Source of the DNA: Bacteroidales bacterium UBA2714
GTDB lineage: Bacteria > Bacteroidota > Bacteroidia > Bacteroidales > P3
NCBI GenBank assembly: GCA_002354035.1
Contig: DEKU01000056.1
Span: forward strand, 1 to 59,134
Length of the DNA stretch: 59,134 nt
Direction: 5' to 3'
Shown: positions 7,637-15,023 of the stretch, piece by piece
How the letters are laid out: each line of letters opens with the position of its first letter
How positions within the stretch are numbered: position 1 is the first letter of the stretch
Made by a program: the position numbers and the translations under genes
The notes under the pieces: generated by a model
The model's database searches: none
What the model saw: only the letters and a program-made list of their open reading frames with translations
Told to the model about the DNA's origin: nothing

Positions 7637-8365
7637 ATGAACATCCTCCTTATCGAAACCGCCACTTCTGTCTGCTCCGTCGCGCTTGTCGGCGATGAAG
7701 GCGTCGTGGCCGAACTCCATAGCGACCAGCCCAACGCCCACTCCTCGCGCCTGTCCGTCTTTATTGGGCAACTGCTTGACCAGTGCCACGTCCCTTTCAG
7801 CCAGCTCGATGGCGTCTGTGTCTCCTCCGGCCCCGGCAGCTACACCGGCCTCCGCATCGGCGTCAGCACCGCCAAAGGCATCTGCTATGCCCTCGGCATC
7901 CCCCTGCTGGCTGTGCCCACGCTGCAAAGTATGGCGGCCCAGTATTACGCCCAGCACCCCGAGTATCAAGGCATGGTATGCCCCATGATCGACGCCCGCC
8001 GTATGGAATGCTACACCGCCCTTTTCGCCTCGCCCTCCGACATGCTGAAACCCGTCAGTGCCGACATCATCACCCCCGGCATCTACGACACCTTCCTGGA
8101 TAGGGGAGAGGTGACCTTCATCGGCGACGGTGCCGAAAAAACCCGTCCCATCCTCGGCCATCACCCCAACGCCCGCTATTCGCCCTCCTTCACTATCTCG
8201 GCCACAGGGCTTGCCTCCCTCGCCCTCGAAAACCTGCAGCAGGGCCATACTGAGGACGTGGCCTACTTCGAGCCCTACTACCTCAAAGACTTCGTGGCCA
8301 AGAAATCCGTTGTCCGTGGCCTTTTCGAAACCGACCACTCACACATCAACACAATAAAGAATTAG
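7637..8365 (+). CDS. tsaB: tRNA threonylcarbamoyladenosine biosynthesis protein TsaB
   Basis: 242 residues. Partner of TsaD in making the t6A modification at position 37 of ANN-decoding tRNAs. The protein begins MNILLIETATSVCSVALVGD, has the ASKHA-fold box CVSSGPGSYTGLRIGVSTAK near residues 61-80 and VPTLQSMAAQ, and lacks the metal-binding histidines of TsaD, as expected for TsaB. The ATG directly abuts an 8-bp phased array, so its leader is likely very short or it is translated from a longer upstream transcript. The next gene starts 35 bp downstream. Confidence 0.93.
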   Translation: MNILLIETATSVCSVALVGDEGVVAELHSDQPNAHSSRLSVFIGQLLDQCHVPFSQLDGVCVSSGPGSYTGLRIGVSTAKGICYALGIPLLAVPTLQSMAAQYYAQHPEYQGMVCPMIDARRMECYTALFASPSDMLKPVSADIITPGIYDTFLDRGEVTFIGDGAEKTRPILGHHPNARYSPSFTISATGLASLALENLQQGHTEDVAYFEPYYLKDFVAKKSVVRGLFETDHSHINTIKN

Positions 8366-8399
8366 CACATTACCATACTCCCCACTCCCACATTCAATC
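8366..8399. repeat. Degenerate phased array, copy d
   Basis: CATTA at 8368, TACTC at 8376, CACTC at 8383 and CATTC at 8391: spacings 8, 7 and 8. Less regular than the other copies, but it has the same core and the same placement in a short gap between plus-strand genes. Confidence 0.4.
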
Positions 8400-8400
8400 C

Positions 8401-9480
8401 ATGCTGCGCTACACACTCAAACGCCTCCTCTACGGACTCCTGGTGCTGCTGGGGGTGGTGACACTCGTCTTCTTCCTCTTCAACATTCTGCCCGGCGATC
8501 CTGCGCGCATGATGCTCGGCCAGCGTGCCGATGCTGAAAGCATCGAAATCATCAATCACGACCTCGGCCGCGACAAACCCGTAGGCCTCCAATACCTCAA
8601 CTACCTCAACGACCTCCTTCCCCTCTCCCTTCACAACAACACCGACCCCTCCAGCTACTTCTATCTCGACCCCGACAAATACGCCCCCTTCACCACCCTC
8701 CTCACCGTGGGCCACACCTCCCTTGTACTCAAAGCCCCCTACCTGCGGCGCAGCTACCAGTCCAAGCGCAAGGTGTCCGAAATCATTGCCGCCGCCTTCC
8801 CCCAGACGGCACTCCTTGCCGTCGTGGCCCTGGGCTTCGCCCTCGTCCTTGGCATATTCCTCGGCATCCTGTCCGCCCTCTACAAAGACAGCTGGGTCGA
8901 CCGTCTCACCCTCGTCCTCTCCACCCTCGGCATGTCGCTCCCCTCTTTCTTTGCAGCCATCCTTATCGCATGGCTCTTTGCCTACGTGCTGGCCGACTGG
9001 ACCCACCTCAACATGTTCGGCAATCTCTACACCGTCGACGACTACGGCACCGGCGAGTATCTCGACCTCAAAAACCTCATCCTTCCGGCCCTCACCCTCG
9101 GCATCCGGCCCCTTGCCACCCTCACCCAGCTCACGCGCAACAGCATGCTCGAAACCCTCTCGCAGGACTTCATCCGCACCGCCCGGGCTAAAGGCCTCTC
9201 TCGCCACCGCGTCATAATCCACCATGCCCTGCGCGTGTCGCTCAACCCCGTGGTCACCTCCGCCTCCGGCTGGTTAGCGGGACTGCTGGCCGGAGCCGTC
9301 TTTGTCGAATACGTCTTCGACTGGAAAGGCATGGGCATCGTCATCGTCAACGGCCTTGACCAATACGACTTCCCCGTCGTCATGGGCGCCATCCTCTTCA
9401 TCTGTGTCCTCCTCATTGTCATCAACATCCTCACCGACATCCTCTACGCCCTCCTCGACCCCCGCGTCCGCATGCAATAG
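8401..9480 (+). CDS. ABC transporter permease, DppB/OppB type
   Basis: 359 residues, an integral inner-membrane subunit of the peptide/nickel-type importer family. It opens MLRYTLKRLLYGLLVLLGVV with the usual first helix and the FNILPGDPARMMLGQRA box. A large periplasmic loop precedes further helices, and the EAA-type cytoplasmic loop that contacts the ATPase is ARAKGLSRHRVIIHHALR near residue 265. No second permease, ATPase or binding protein is adjacent, so it is an orphan subunit here; partners would have to be encoded elsewhere. The substrate cannot be told. The following 380 bp are the leader of the LRR gene. Confidence 0.88.
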   Translation: MLRYTLKRLLYGLLVLLGVVTLVFFLFNILPGDPARMMLGQRADAESIEIINHDLGRDKPVGLQYLNYLNDLLPLSLHNNTDPSSYFYLDPDKYAPFTTLLTVGHTSLVLKAPYLRRSYQSKRKVSEIIAAAFPQTALLAVVALGFALVLGIFLGILSALYKDSWVDRLTLVLSTLGMSLPSFFAAILIAWLFAYVLADWTHLNMFGNLYTVDDYGTGEYLDLKNLILPALTLGIRPLATLTQLTRNSMLETLSQDFIRTARAKGLSRHRVIIHHALRVSLNPVVTSASGWLAGLLAGAVFVEYVFDWKGMGIVIVNGLDQYDFPVVMGAILFICVLLIVINILTDILYALLDPRVRMQ

Positions 9481-9543
9481 TCAGCCCTCCGCCCTCCGCC
9501 AAACTTTTTTTCCTAAAACCTTCCCTGAATCCATAATTATCCG

Positions 9544-9551
9544 TATCTTTG
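9544..9551 (+). promoter_or_regulatory. -7 promoter box of the first BspA-like LRR gene
   Basis: TATCTTTG, a perfect TAnnTTTG -7 box. It lies 319 bp before the start codon; the matching box of the second LRR gene lies 318 bp before its start. The expected transcript start is within about 10 nt downstream, directly at hairpin P1 of the leader. Confidence 0.7.
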
Positions 9552-9862
9552 CATCCGTATACACCAAGCGAAAGGTGTATGCATGTAATTGAGAAAGCGC
9601 ATTTTGCCTTATTCCAGCTTGGTGAACTTCGACACTCACAAATAGACATTAGGAATAAGGGGGAAATGAATGCTCCTACTGGATTGTATACCTGTCAATA
9701 TATACAACCCTCAGTGGAGCAATTCACTGAACCTGTATTTTTATGTCTAAGGGAGTCGAAGCCCTACCAAGGAAAATAGGGTTATCATGGATGGCTCCAC
9801 TTTCTCTTATTGTACAAAGCTGTGCCGTCGGGCTGCGGCGCAACCTTAAACAACAAAACAAA
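9552..9862 (+). promoter_or_regulatory. Conserved structured 5' leader RNA (copy 1) of a BspA-like gene
   Basis: About 310 nt, alignable along its whole length with 55331-55640. Helices seen: P1 ATACACC/GGTGTAT (9559-9580); long-range GAGAAAG (9591-9597) with CTTTCTC (9800-9806); CCTTATTCC (9607-9615) with GGAATAAGG (9652-9660); GTGA/TCAC (9622-9639); GGATTGTATA (9681-9690) with TATACAACCC (9701-9710), one mismatch; GTGGA-GCAA-TTCAC (9714-9727), a GNRA tetraloop; AACC/GGTT (9730-9783); AGGG/CCCT (9750-9765); GTGCCG/CGGCGC (9822-9841). GTGGAGC (9714-9720) is also fully complementary to GCTCCAC (9794-9800), an alternative pairing. Most likely a cis-regulatory RNA; ligand or trigger unknown. Confidence 0.65.
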
Positions 9863-12136
9863 ATGAGAAAACAACTATTCTTTCTTGCCATCCTGCTCCT
9901 CGCGGGTCTCGGCCTTGCCCACGGCCAAACATCCAACTACGACTTCAGTGCCGTAAGCCCCTCCGGCGACACGCTGTATTACAAAATCAACCCCGGCGGC
10001 ACAACCGTATCAGTAGTAGCTCCAAACTTCATTAATTATGAATATTGTGATTGGAATGGTTATACCTGTCCGACTGATACTTTGCTTATACCAGCATCGG
10101 TAAGCAATGGTTTAACAAGTTACTCCGTCACCTCAATAGGAGTTTGTGCATTTAATGCATGTACAAGTCTTTCCTCGGTAACCATTCCCAACTCCATCAC
10201 CACAATTGGAGATTATGCATTTTTTGGCTGCACAAGCCTTGCATCTGTGGTCATTCCTGACTCTGTTATCTCAATTGGATACTTCGCATTTAGTTCTGTC
10301 CGGCACATTGTGTATTATGGATTAGCCACAGGTGCTCCGTGGGGAGCAATTTCAATGAACGCATTTGTTGATGGTGGGTTTGTATATGCGGACAGTACCA
10401 GAACATCATTGTTGGCATATATTGGCAATTCTCCAGTCGTCACCATCCCCAACTCCGTCACCTCAATTGGATATGGAGCATTTGAAAACTGCACAAGCCT
10501 TGCCTCAATGACTATCCCCAACTCCGTCACCTCAATTGGAGGTTCTACATTCTATGGCTGCACAAGTCTTGCCTCAGTGACAATTCCCAACTCCGTCACC
10601 TTAATTGGAGGTTCTACATTTCATGGCTGCACAAGTCTTGCCTCAGTGACAATTCCCAACTCCGTCACATCAATTGGTGATTTTGCATTTTTCGGCACAA
10701 GCCTTTCATCGGTGACCATCCCCAACTCCGTCACCTCTATTGGACATTATGCTTTTCAAGCATGTACATTTCTTACCTCGGTGACCATTCCTGGCCCCAT
10801 CACCTCAATTGGAGTTGGAACATTTATGCACTGCATAAACCTAACTTCAGTGACCATTTCCAATTCCGTCTCCTCAATTGGTGAAGAAGCATTTTCTAAC
10901 TGCATAAGTCTTACCTCGGTGACCATTCCTGACTCCGTCACCTCAATTGGAGATCACGCATTTTCTGACTGCATAGGCCTCTTCTCTGTGACCATACCCG
11001 ACTCTGTCACCTCAATTGGATATGGTGCATTTCAAAATGTCCGTCACATCGTGTATCATGGCACGGCCACAGGTGCTCCATGGGGTGCATTTTATATGAA
11101 TGATATGAATGGTTTTGTAGATGGAGATTTTGTTTATGCTGACAGTACCAGAACAACATTATTGGCATATCTCGGTGACTCCCCAAATGTCACTATTCCC
11201 AGTTCCGTCACCTCAATCGGAGATGTTGCATTTCATTACTGCACAAACCTTTCCTCGGTGACCATTCCCAACTCTGTCTTCTCAATTGGGTCTTACGCAT
11301 TTAATGGCTGCACAGGCCTTGACACCATCAATTGTTATAGCGATGTCGCACCTTCGTTGGGTATGGGCGCGTTCCGCAATGTTTCTCAATCCACTGTGGT
11401 CAACATTCCCTGCGATAGCTGGTCTTCCTATTATGTAGACTGGCTCTATTTCTACAACTTTGTGGAGATGCCTTTCGAGGACACCGTCATCGTCCAAACT
11501 TCCGACTCGACTATGGGCACGGCCACCATAGCCACGATGCCCGGCTGCGACAACGGCCGCACAGCCACCATCGAGGCCACAGCCAACGAGGGCTTCCGTT
11601 TTGTGATGTGGAGCGACAGCGTGGCTGACAATCCGCGCACACTTGTCGTGTCGCACGACACCATGCTGACCGCCCTTTTCGACACCCTCTATGTCACCCT
11701 GACACTGAACAGCAACAACTCTGACTGGGGTACTGTGGACGGCGGCGGCGAGTATGCCTACGGCACGGAGGCGCTCGTGTCGGCCACGGCCGCCGAGGGC
11801 TACCGCTTCGTCAACTGGAGTGACGGCAGCGAGGAGAACCACCGCGTACTGGTAGTGACCGAGGACATGCAGCTGACCGCCAACTTTGCCGAGGGTGTGG
11901 GCATCCACGGCGCGGATGGAGGCGCTGTCCGCCTTTTCCCCAACCCCACTAACGGTCTGCTGAGCGTGGAGGGCGAGGGCGTGAGCCTTGTGGAAGTATA
12001 CGACATGGCCAGTCGCCGGGTGCTTGCAGCCGAGGGCGCGGGCAGCATCGACCTCATTGCGTTGCCCGACGGGGTTTACTACGTCCGTGTGGTGCACGGG
12101 CGTGGTGTAACCGTGGGCAAAGTTGTGAAGCGTTGA
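9863..12136 (+). CDS. Secreted BspA-like LRR protein with type IX secretion sorting domain
   Basis: 757 residues from the ATG at 9863. The frame stays open 40 codons further up, but that part is the conserved RNA leader, and the signal peptide (about 22 residues, MRKQLFFLAILLLAGLGLAHGQ) begins here. Residues about 90-510 are BspA/TpLRR repeats of about 23 residues with the pattern SIGxxAFxxCTSLxSVTIPNSV. Two InlB-like beta-repeats follow (GFRFVMWSD and GYRFVNWSDGS boxes). The C-terminus is a type A sorting domain (VRLFPNPTNGLLSVEGEG, then VYDMASRRVL and LPDGVYYVRV), which directs export by the Por system and surface anchoring. Expected role: adhesion or host/biofilm contact. The LRR part is more AT-rich than the 3' end. 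A strong terminator follows. Confidence 0.92.
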   Translation: MRKQLFFLAILLLAGLGLAHGQTSNYDFSAVSPSGDTLYYKINPGGTTVSVVAPNFINYEYCDWNGYTCPTDTLLIPASVSNGLTSYSVTSIGVCAFNACTSLSSVTIPNSITTIGDYAFFGCTSLASVVIPDSVISIGYFAFSSVRHIVYYGLATGAPWGAISMNAFVDGGFVYADSTRTSLLAYIGNSPVVTIPNSVTSIGYGAFENCTSLASMTIPNSVTSIGGSTFYGCTSLASVTIPNSVTLIGGSTFHGCTSLASVTIPNSVTSIGDFAFFGTSLSSVTIPNSVTSIGHYAFQACTFLTSVTIPGPITSIGVGTFMHCINLTSVTISNSVSSIGEEAFSNCISLTSVTIPDSVTSIGDHAFSDCIGLFSVTIPDSVTSIGYGAFQNVRHIVYHGTATGAPWGAFYMNDMNGFVDGDFVYADSTRTTLLAYLGDSPNVTIPSSVTSIGDVAFHYCTNLSSVTIPNSVFSIGSYAFNGCTGLDTINCYSDVAPSLGMGAFRNVSQSTVVNIPCDSWSSYYVDWLYFYNFVEMPFEDTVIVQTSDSTMGTATIATMPGCDNGRTATIEATANEGFRFVMWSDSVADNPRTLVVSHDTMLTALFDTLYVTLTLNSNNSDWGTVDGGGEYAYGTEALVSATAAEGYRFVNWSDGSEENHRVLVVTEDMQLTANFAEGVGIHGADGGAVRLFPNPTNGLLSVEGEGVSLVEVYDMASRRVLAAEGAGSIDLIALPDGVYYVRVVHGRGVTVGKVVKR

Positions 12137-12168
12137 CCCGACTGTAAATCCGCCTTATAAATCCGTTG

Positions 12169-12205
12169 GGGAGGGCTTCCGGTAGCCGGAGGCCCTCCCT
12201 TTTTC
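12169..12205 (+). terminator. Rho-independent terminator after the first LRR gene
   Basis: A 14-bp stem (12169-12182 with 12186-12199, one G-T pair) with loop TAG is followed by a run of T from 12200. Confidence 0.85.
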
Positions 12206-12471
12206 GTCACGACATTTGCTCCGCGCACCCCGCTCCACGCATCCGGGTGCGGGGAGCGGTCGTCGCAGCTCCCATCCTTATATTCTTATTATACACTATT
12301 TAGACACTTGATTTTTTCTTAACAAGAAAATATCAAGTGTCTAAGCATATAGGATTAGGTGATTAACGATTGGATATAATCCCTGAATACAGGGGCTTTG
12401 CGGGCAACTGCGCTTCAGCGGGCTGCGGGCTGACGGGCAGCGCGGAGGGGTGCGGCCAAGCCCGTGGGCGG
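12206..12471. other. Convergent intergenic gap; hairpin but no gene seen
   Basis: Between the LRR gene (plus) and the NfnAB fusion (minus). Apart from the AT-rich hairpin at 12300-12344 and the 13-mer TTATACACTATTT at 12289, it holds GC-rich non-coding sequence. Confidence 0.5.
12300..12344. repeat. Near-perfect 45-nt AT-rich hairpin
   Basis: TTAGACACTTGAT (12300-12312) pairs exactly with ATCAAGTGTCTAA (12332-12344), and seven more pairs (TTTTCTT/AAGAAAA) extend the stem after one mismatch. There is no T-run outside the stem. It may stop or protect the ends of the convergent transcripts, or be a small mobile palindrome. Confidence 0.6.
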
Positions 12472-14766
12472 TCAGGCCGAGGGCTGGGCTTTGGCGGAGA
12501 TGTAGTGGTGGATGGCGCGGGCGGCGGTGCGTCCGGCACCCATGGCCAGGATGACGGTGGCGGCTCCGGTGACGGCGTCGCCGCCGGCGAAGATGCCGGG
12601 TCGGGAGGTCTGCCCGTCGGGGTCGGCTATCAGTCCGCCCCAGCTCTCGGTGTCGAGGCCGGGGGTGGTGGTGTGGATGAGGGGGTTGGGGCTGGTGCCG
12701 AGGGCCACGACCACGTTGTCCACCTCCATGTCGAATTCGCTGTCCGCGATGGGGCTGAATTTGCGGCGGCCTTTGTCGTCCTTTTCGCCCATGGCCATGC
12801 GCACGCAGCGCATGCCGCAGACGTTGCCTTGGTCGTCGCCGAGGAACTGGACGGGGTTGGTGAGGAAGGCGAAGTGGATGCCTTCTTCTTTGGCGTGGTG
12901 CACCTCCTCGCGGCGTGCGGGCATGTCGGCCTCTTCGCGGCGGTAGATGACGGTGACGTCGCTGCCGAGGCGTTTGGCGGTGCGGGCGGCGTCCATGGCC
13001 ACGTTGCCGCCACCGATGACGGCCACGCGGCGGCCGAGGTAGACGGGTGTGTCGTAGTGGCTGTCGTAGCCGTGCATGAGGTTGGTGCGGGTGAGAAGTT
13101 CGTTGGCCGAGAGCACTCCGCCGAGGGTTTCGCCGGGGATGCCCATGAATTTGGGCAGTCCGGCACCGCTGCCTATGTAGATGGCTTCGAATCCTTCGCG
13201 TTGGAGGAGGTCGTCGATGGTGATGCTTTTGCCGACGATGACGTTTGTCTTGATTTCAACTCCCAGTTGGCGCAGGGCTTCGATTTCGGGTTCGACGACG
13301 CGCTGTTTGGGCAGGCGGAATTCGGGGATGCCGTAGACGAGTACTCCGCCGGGGTGGTGGAGGGCTTCGAAGATGGTGACGCTGTAGCCTTGTTTGGCGA
13401 GGTCGCCGGCGCAGGAGAGGCCGGAGGGGCCGGAGCCTATGATGGCCACGCGGTGGCCGTTGGGCTGGGGTTTGGCGGCGGCGTGGTGGGCGGCGGGATG
13501 CTCGCGGTTCCAGTCGGCCACGAAACGTTCGAGGGCTCCGATGGCGATGGGCTGGCCTTTGACGCCGAGAATGCAGCTGCCCTCGCACTGGGTTTCTTGC
13601 GGGCATACGCGGCCGCAGACGGCGGGGAGCGACGAGTCGGCGGCAATGATGTCGGCGGCCAGCGCAAAGTCCTCGGCGGCCACGGCGGCTATGAAGTCGG
13701 GGATGTGGATGCTGACGGGGCATTGGGTCACGCAGCGGGGATTCTTGCAGTGGAGACAGCGGCGGGCCTCGGCCACGGCTTGCTGGCGGGTGAGGCCGAA
13801 GGAGACTTCGTCGAAGTTGGTGGCGCGGATGGCGGGGTCCTGCTCCTGCGGACGCTGGCGGGTGAGGGTGTCGGCCACGTTGACGGCCAGGTTGCAGTGG
13901 TGGCCGTCGGAGGGGTCGGCTGTGGCAATGCGGTAGCGGCGGGCGTCGGGGTTGCGCAGGCGGCGGCCGGCTTCGTCGAAGTCGACAAGATGTCCGTCGA
14001 ACTCGGGTCCGTCGACGCAGGTGAATCGCACGGCATCGCCCACGGTGACGCGGCAGGCTCCGCACATGCCTGTGCCGTCGACCATCATGCAGTTCATGCT
14101 GACAATGGTTTTGAGGCCTATCTCTTTGGTGAGGAGCGAGACGAATTTCATCATGGGCAGGGGGCCGATGGCCACGCAGTGGGAGTAGGGGCTGAGCCAG
14201 GAGCCGTCGGGGGCGGAGCAGAGCTGCTTGATTTTGTCGGTGACGAGGCCGTGCTGGCCGTAGGAGCCGTCGTCGGTCATGACGTAGAGGTTGTCGCACA
14301 CGGCACGCATCTTGTCTTCGAAGAAGAGGAGGCTGTGGTTGCGGGCGCCGATGATGACGTCGGTGGGGATGCCCTGCTCGTGGGCCCATTTGACTTGTGG
14401 ATAGACGGGCGCGATGCCCACGCCTCCGGCCACAAAGAGGAGGCGCATCTGTTTTTGCTGTGAGGGCGAGGCGGCCAGCAGCTCGCTGGGGCGTCCCAGA
14501 GGGCCGACGATGGCTTCGAGCTGGTCGCCTTCGGCCATCTGACTGAGGCGGCGTGTGCTTTCGCCAACTACTTGGTAGACGATGTCGATGCTTTCGCGGT
14601 CGGGGTGTATGTCACAGATGGTCAGGGGTACACGCTCGCCTTTGTCGTGCGGAATGACGATGACAAATTGGCCAGGTTTGCCTCCGCGGGCGACCCACGG
14701 GGCTTTGACTTCCATGAGGTAAATCTCGTTGCTGTTGAGCAGCTCTTTCTTTAAAATGGTATACAT
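12472..14766 (-). CDS. Fused NfnA-NfnB type NAD(P)H oxidoreductase (DHODB electron-transfer-like + GltD-like)
   Basis: 764 residues from the ATG at 14766 (MYTILKKELLNSNEIYLMEV); an upstream ATG would add eight residues. Residues 1-290 match the NfnA/SudB or dihydroorotate dehydrogenase B electron-transfer subunit: RVPLTICD for FAD, LLFVAGGVGIAPV for NAD(P), and a [2Fe-2S] cysteine cluster in GTGMCGACRVTVG and FTCVDGPEF. Residues 310-760 match NfnB/GltD: Fe-S cysteines in CLHCKNPRCVTQC and CGRVCPQETQCEGSC, FAD site IIGSGPSGLSCAGDLA, and NADPH site VIGGGNVAMDAARTA. Such proteins move electrons among NADH, NADPH and ferredoxin, or supply glutamate synthase. The fusion is common in Bacteroidota. 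No glutamate synthase large subunit is nearby. Confidence 0.9.
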   Translation of the reverse strand: MYTILKKELLNSNEIYLMEVKAPWVARGGKPGQFVIVIPHDKGERVPLTICDIHPDRESIDIVYQVVGESTRRLSQMAEGDQLEAIVGPLGRPSELLAASPSQQKQMRLLFVAGGVGIAPVYPQVKWAHEQGIPTDVIIGARNHSLLFFEDKMRAVCDNLYVMTDDGSYGQHGLVTDKIKQLCSAPDGSWLSPYSHCVAIGPLPMMKFVSLLTKEIGLKTIVSMNCMMVDGTGMCGACRVTVGDAVRFTCVDGPEFDGHLVDFDEAGRRLRNPDARRYRIATADPSDGHHCNLAVNVADTLTRQRPQEQDPAIRATNFDEVSFGLTRQQAVAEARRCLHCKNPRCVTQCPVSIHIPDFIAAVAAEDFALAADIIAADSSLPAVCGRVCPQETQCEGSCILGVKGQPIAIGALERFVADWNREHPAAHHAAAKPQPNGHRVAIIGSGPSGLSCAGDLAKQGYSVTIFEALHHPGGVLVYGIPEFRLPKQRVVEPEIEALRQLGVEIKTNVIVGKSITIDDLLQREGFEAIYIGSGAGLPKFMGIPGETLGGVLSANELLTRTNLMHGYDSHYDTPVYLGRRVAVIGGGNVAMDAARTAKRLGSDVTVIYRREEADMPARREEVHHAKEEGIHFAFLTNPVQFLGDDQGNVCGMRCVRMAMGEKDDKGRRKFSPIADSEFDMEVDNVVVALGTSPNPLIHTTTPGLDTESWGGLIADPDGQTSRPGIFAGGDAVTGAATVILAMGAGRTAARAIHHYISAKAQPSA

Positions 14767-14903
14767 GACTATCGTTTTTTCACTATACATGCCCCACCCC
14801 TTGTGTCAAACGGGCTCCAGCGGCTTGAATGGATGGTGCAAGCGGCGGTTTGCCAGTTTGTTGCGGGGTTGAAAGCGGTGTTGCGTTCTTTTATATCAGT
14901 TTG

Positions 14904-14911
14904 CAAATATA
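14904..14911 (-). promoter_or_regulatory. -7 promoter box of the NfnAB fusion gene
   Basis: TATATTTG on the minus strand (CAAATATA on plus), 138 nt before the start codon at 14766. Confidence 0.6.
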
Positions 14912-15023
14912 CGAAAAAAAACGGAGCTGGGAGTTTTTTTCGTTGCCTGAGTATGGGAAGTGGCTGGTTGCTGGGGCGGTGATGGGCGGAGGGAGGGCAG
15001 GGGAGGATGGGGTTCGATGGGGG

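Noticed and set aside
9607..9806. Known riboswitch classes (TPP, cobalamin, SAM, c-di-GMP) in the LRR leader
   Set aside because: None of the conserved sequence blocks of these classes that I know are present; a covariance-model search would settle it.
9743..9862. Upstream extension of the first LRR gene by 40 codons
   Set aside because: That stretch is part of the leader shared with the second LRR gene, and the signal peptide begins at 9863.
12370..14463. A 697-codon open frame on the plus strand antisense to the NfnAB fusion
   Set aside because: Composed of low-complexity Gly/Ala/Val/Asp; it is the mirror of a GC-rich gene whose minus-strand product has clear Fe-S, FAD and NAD(P) motifs.
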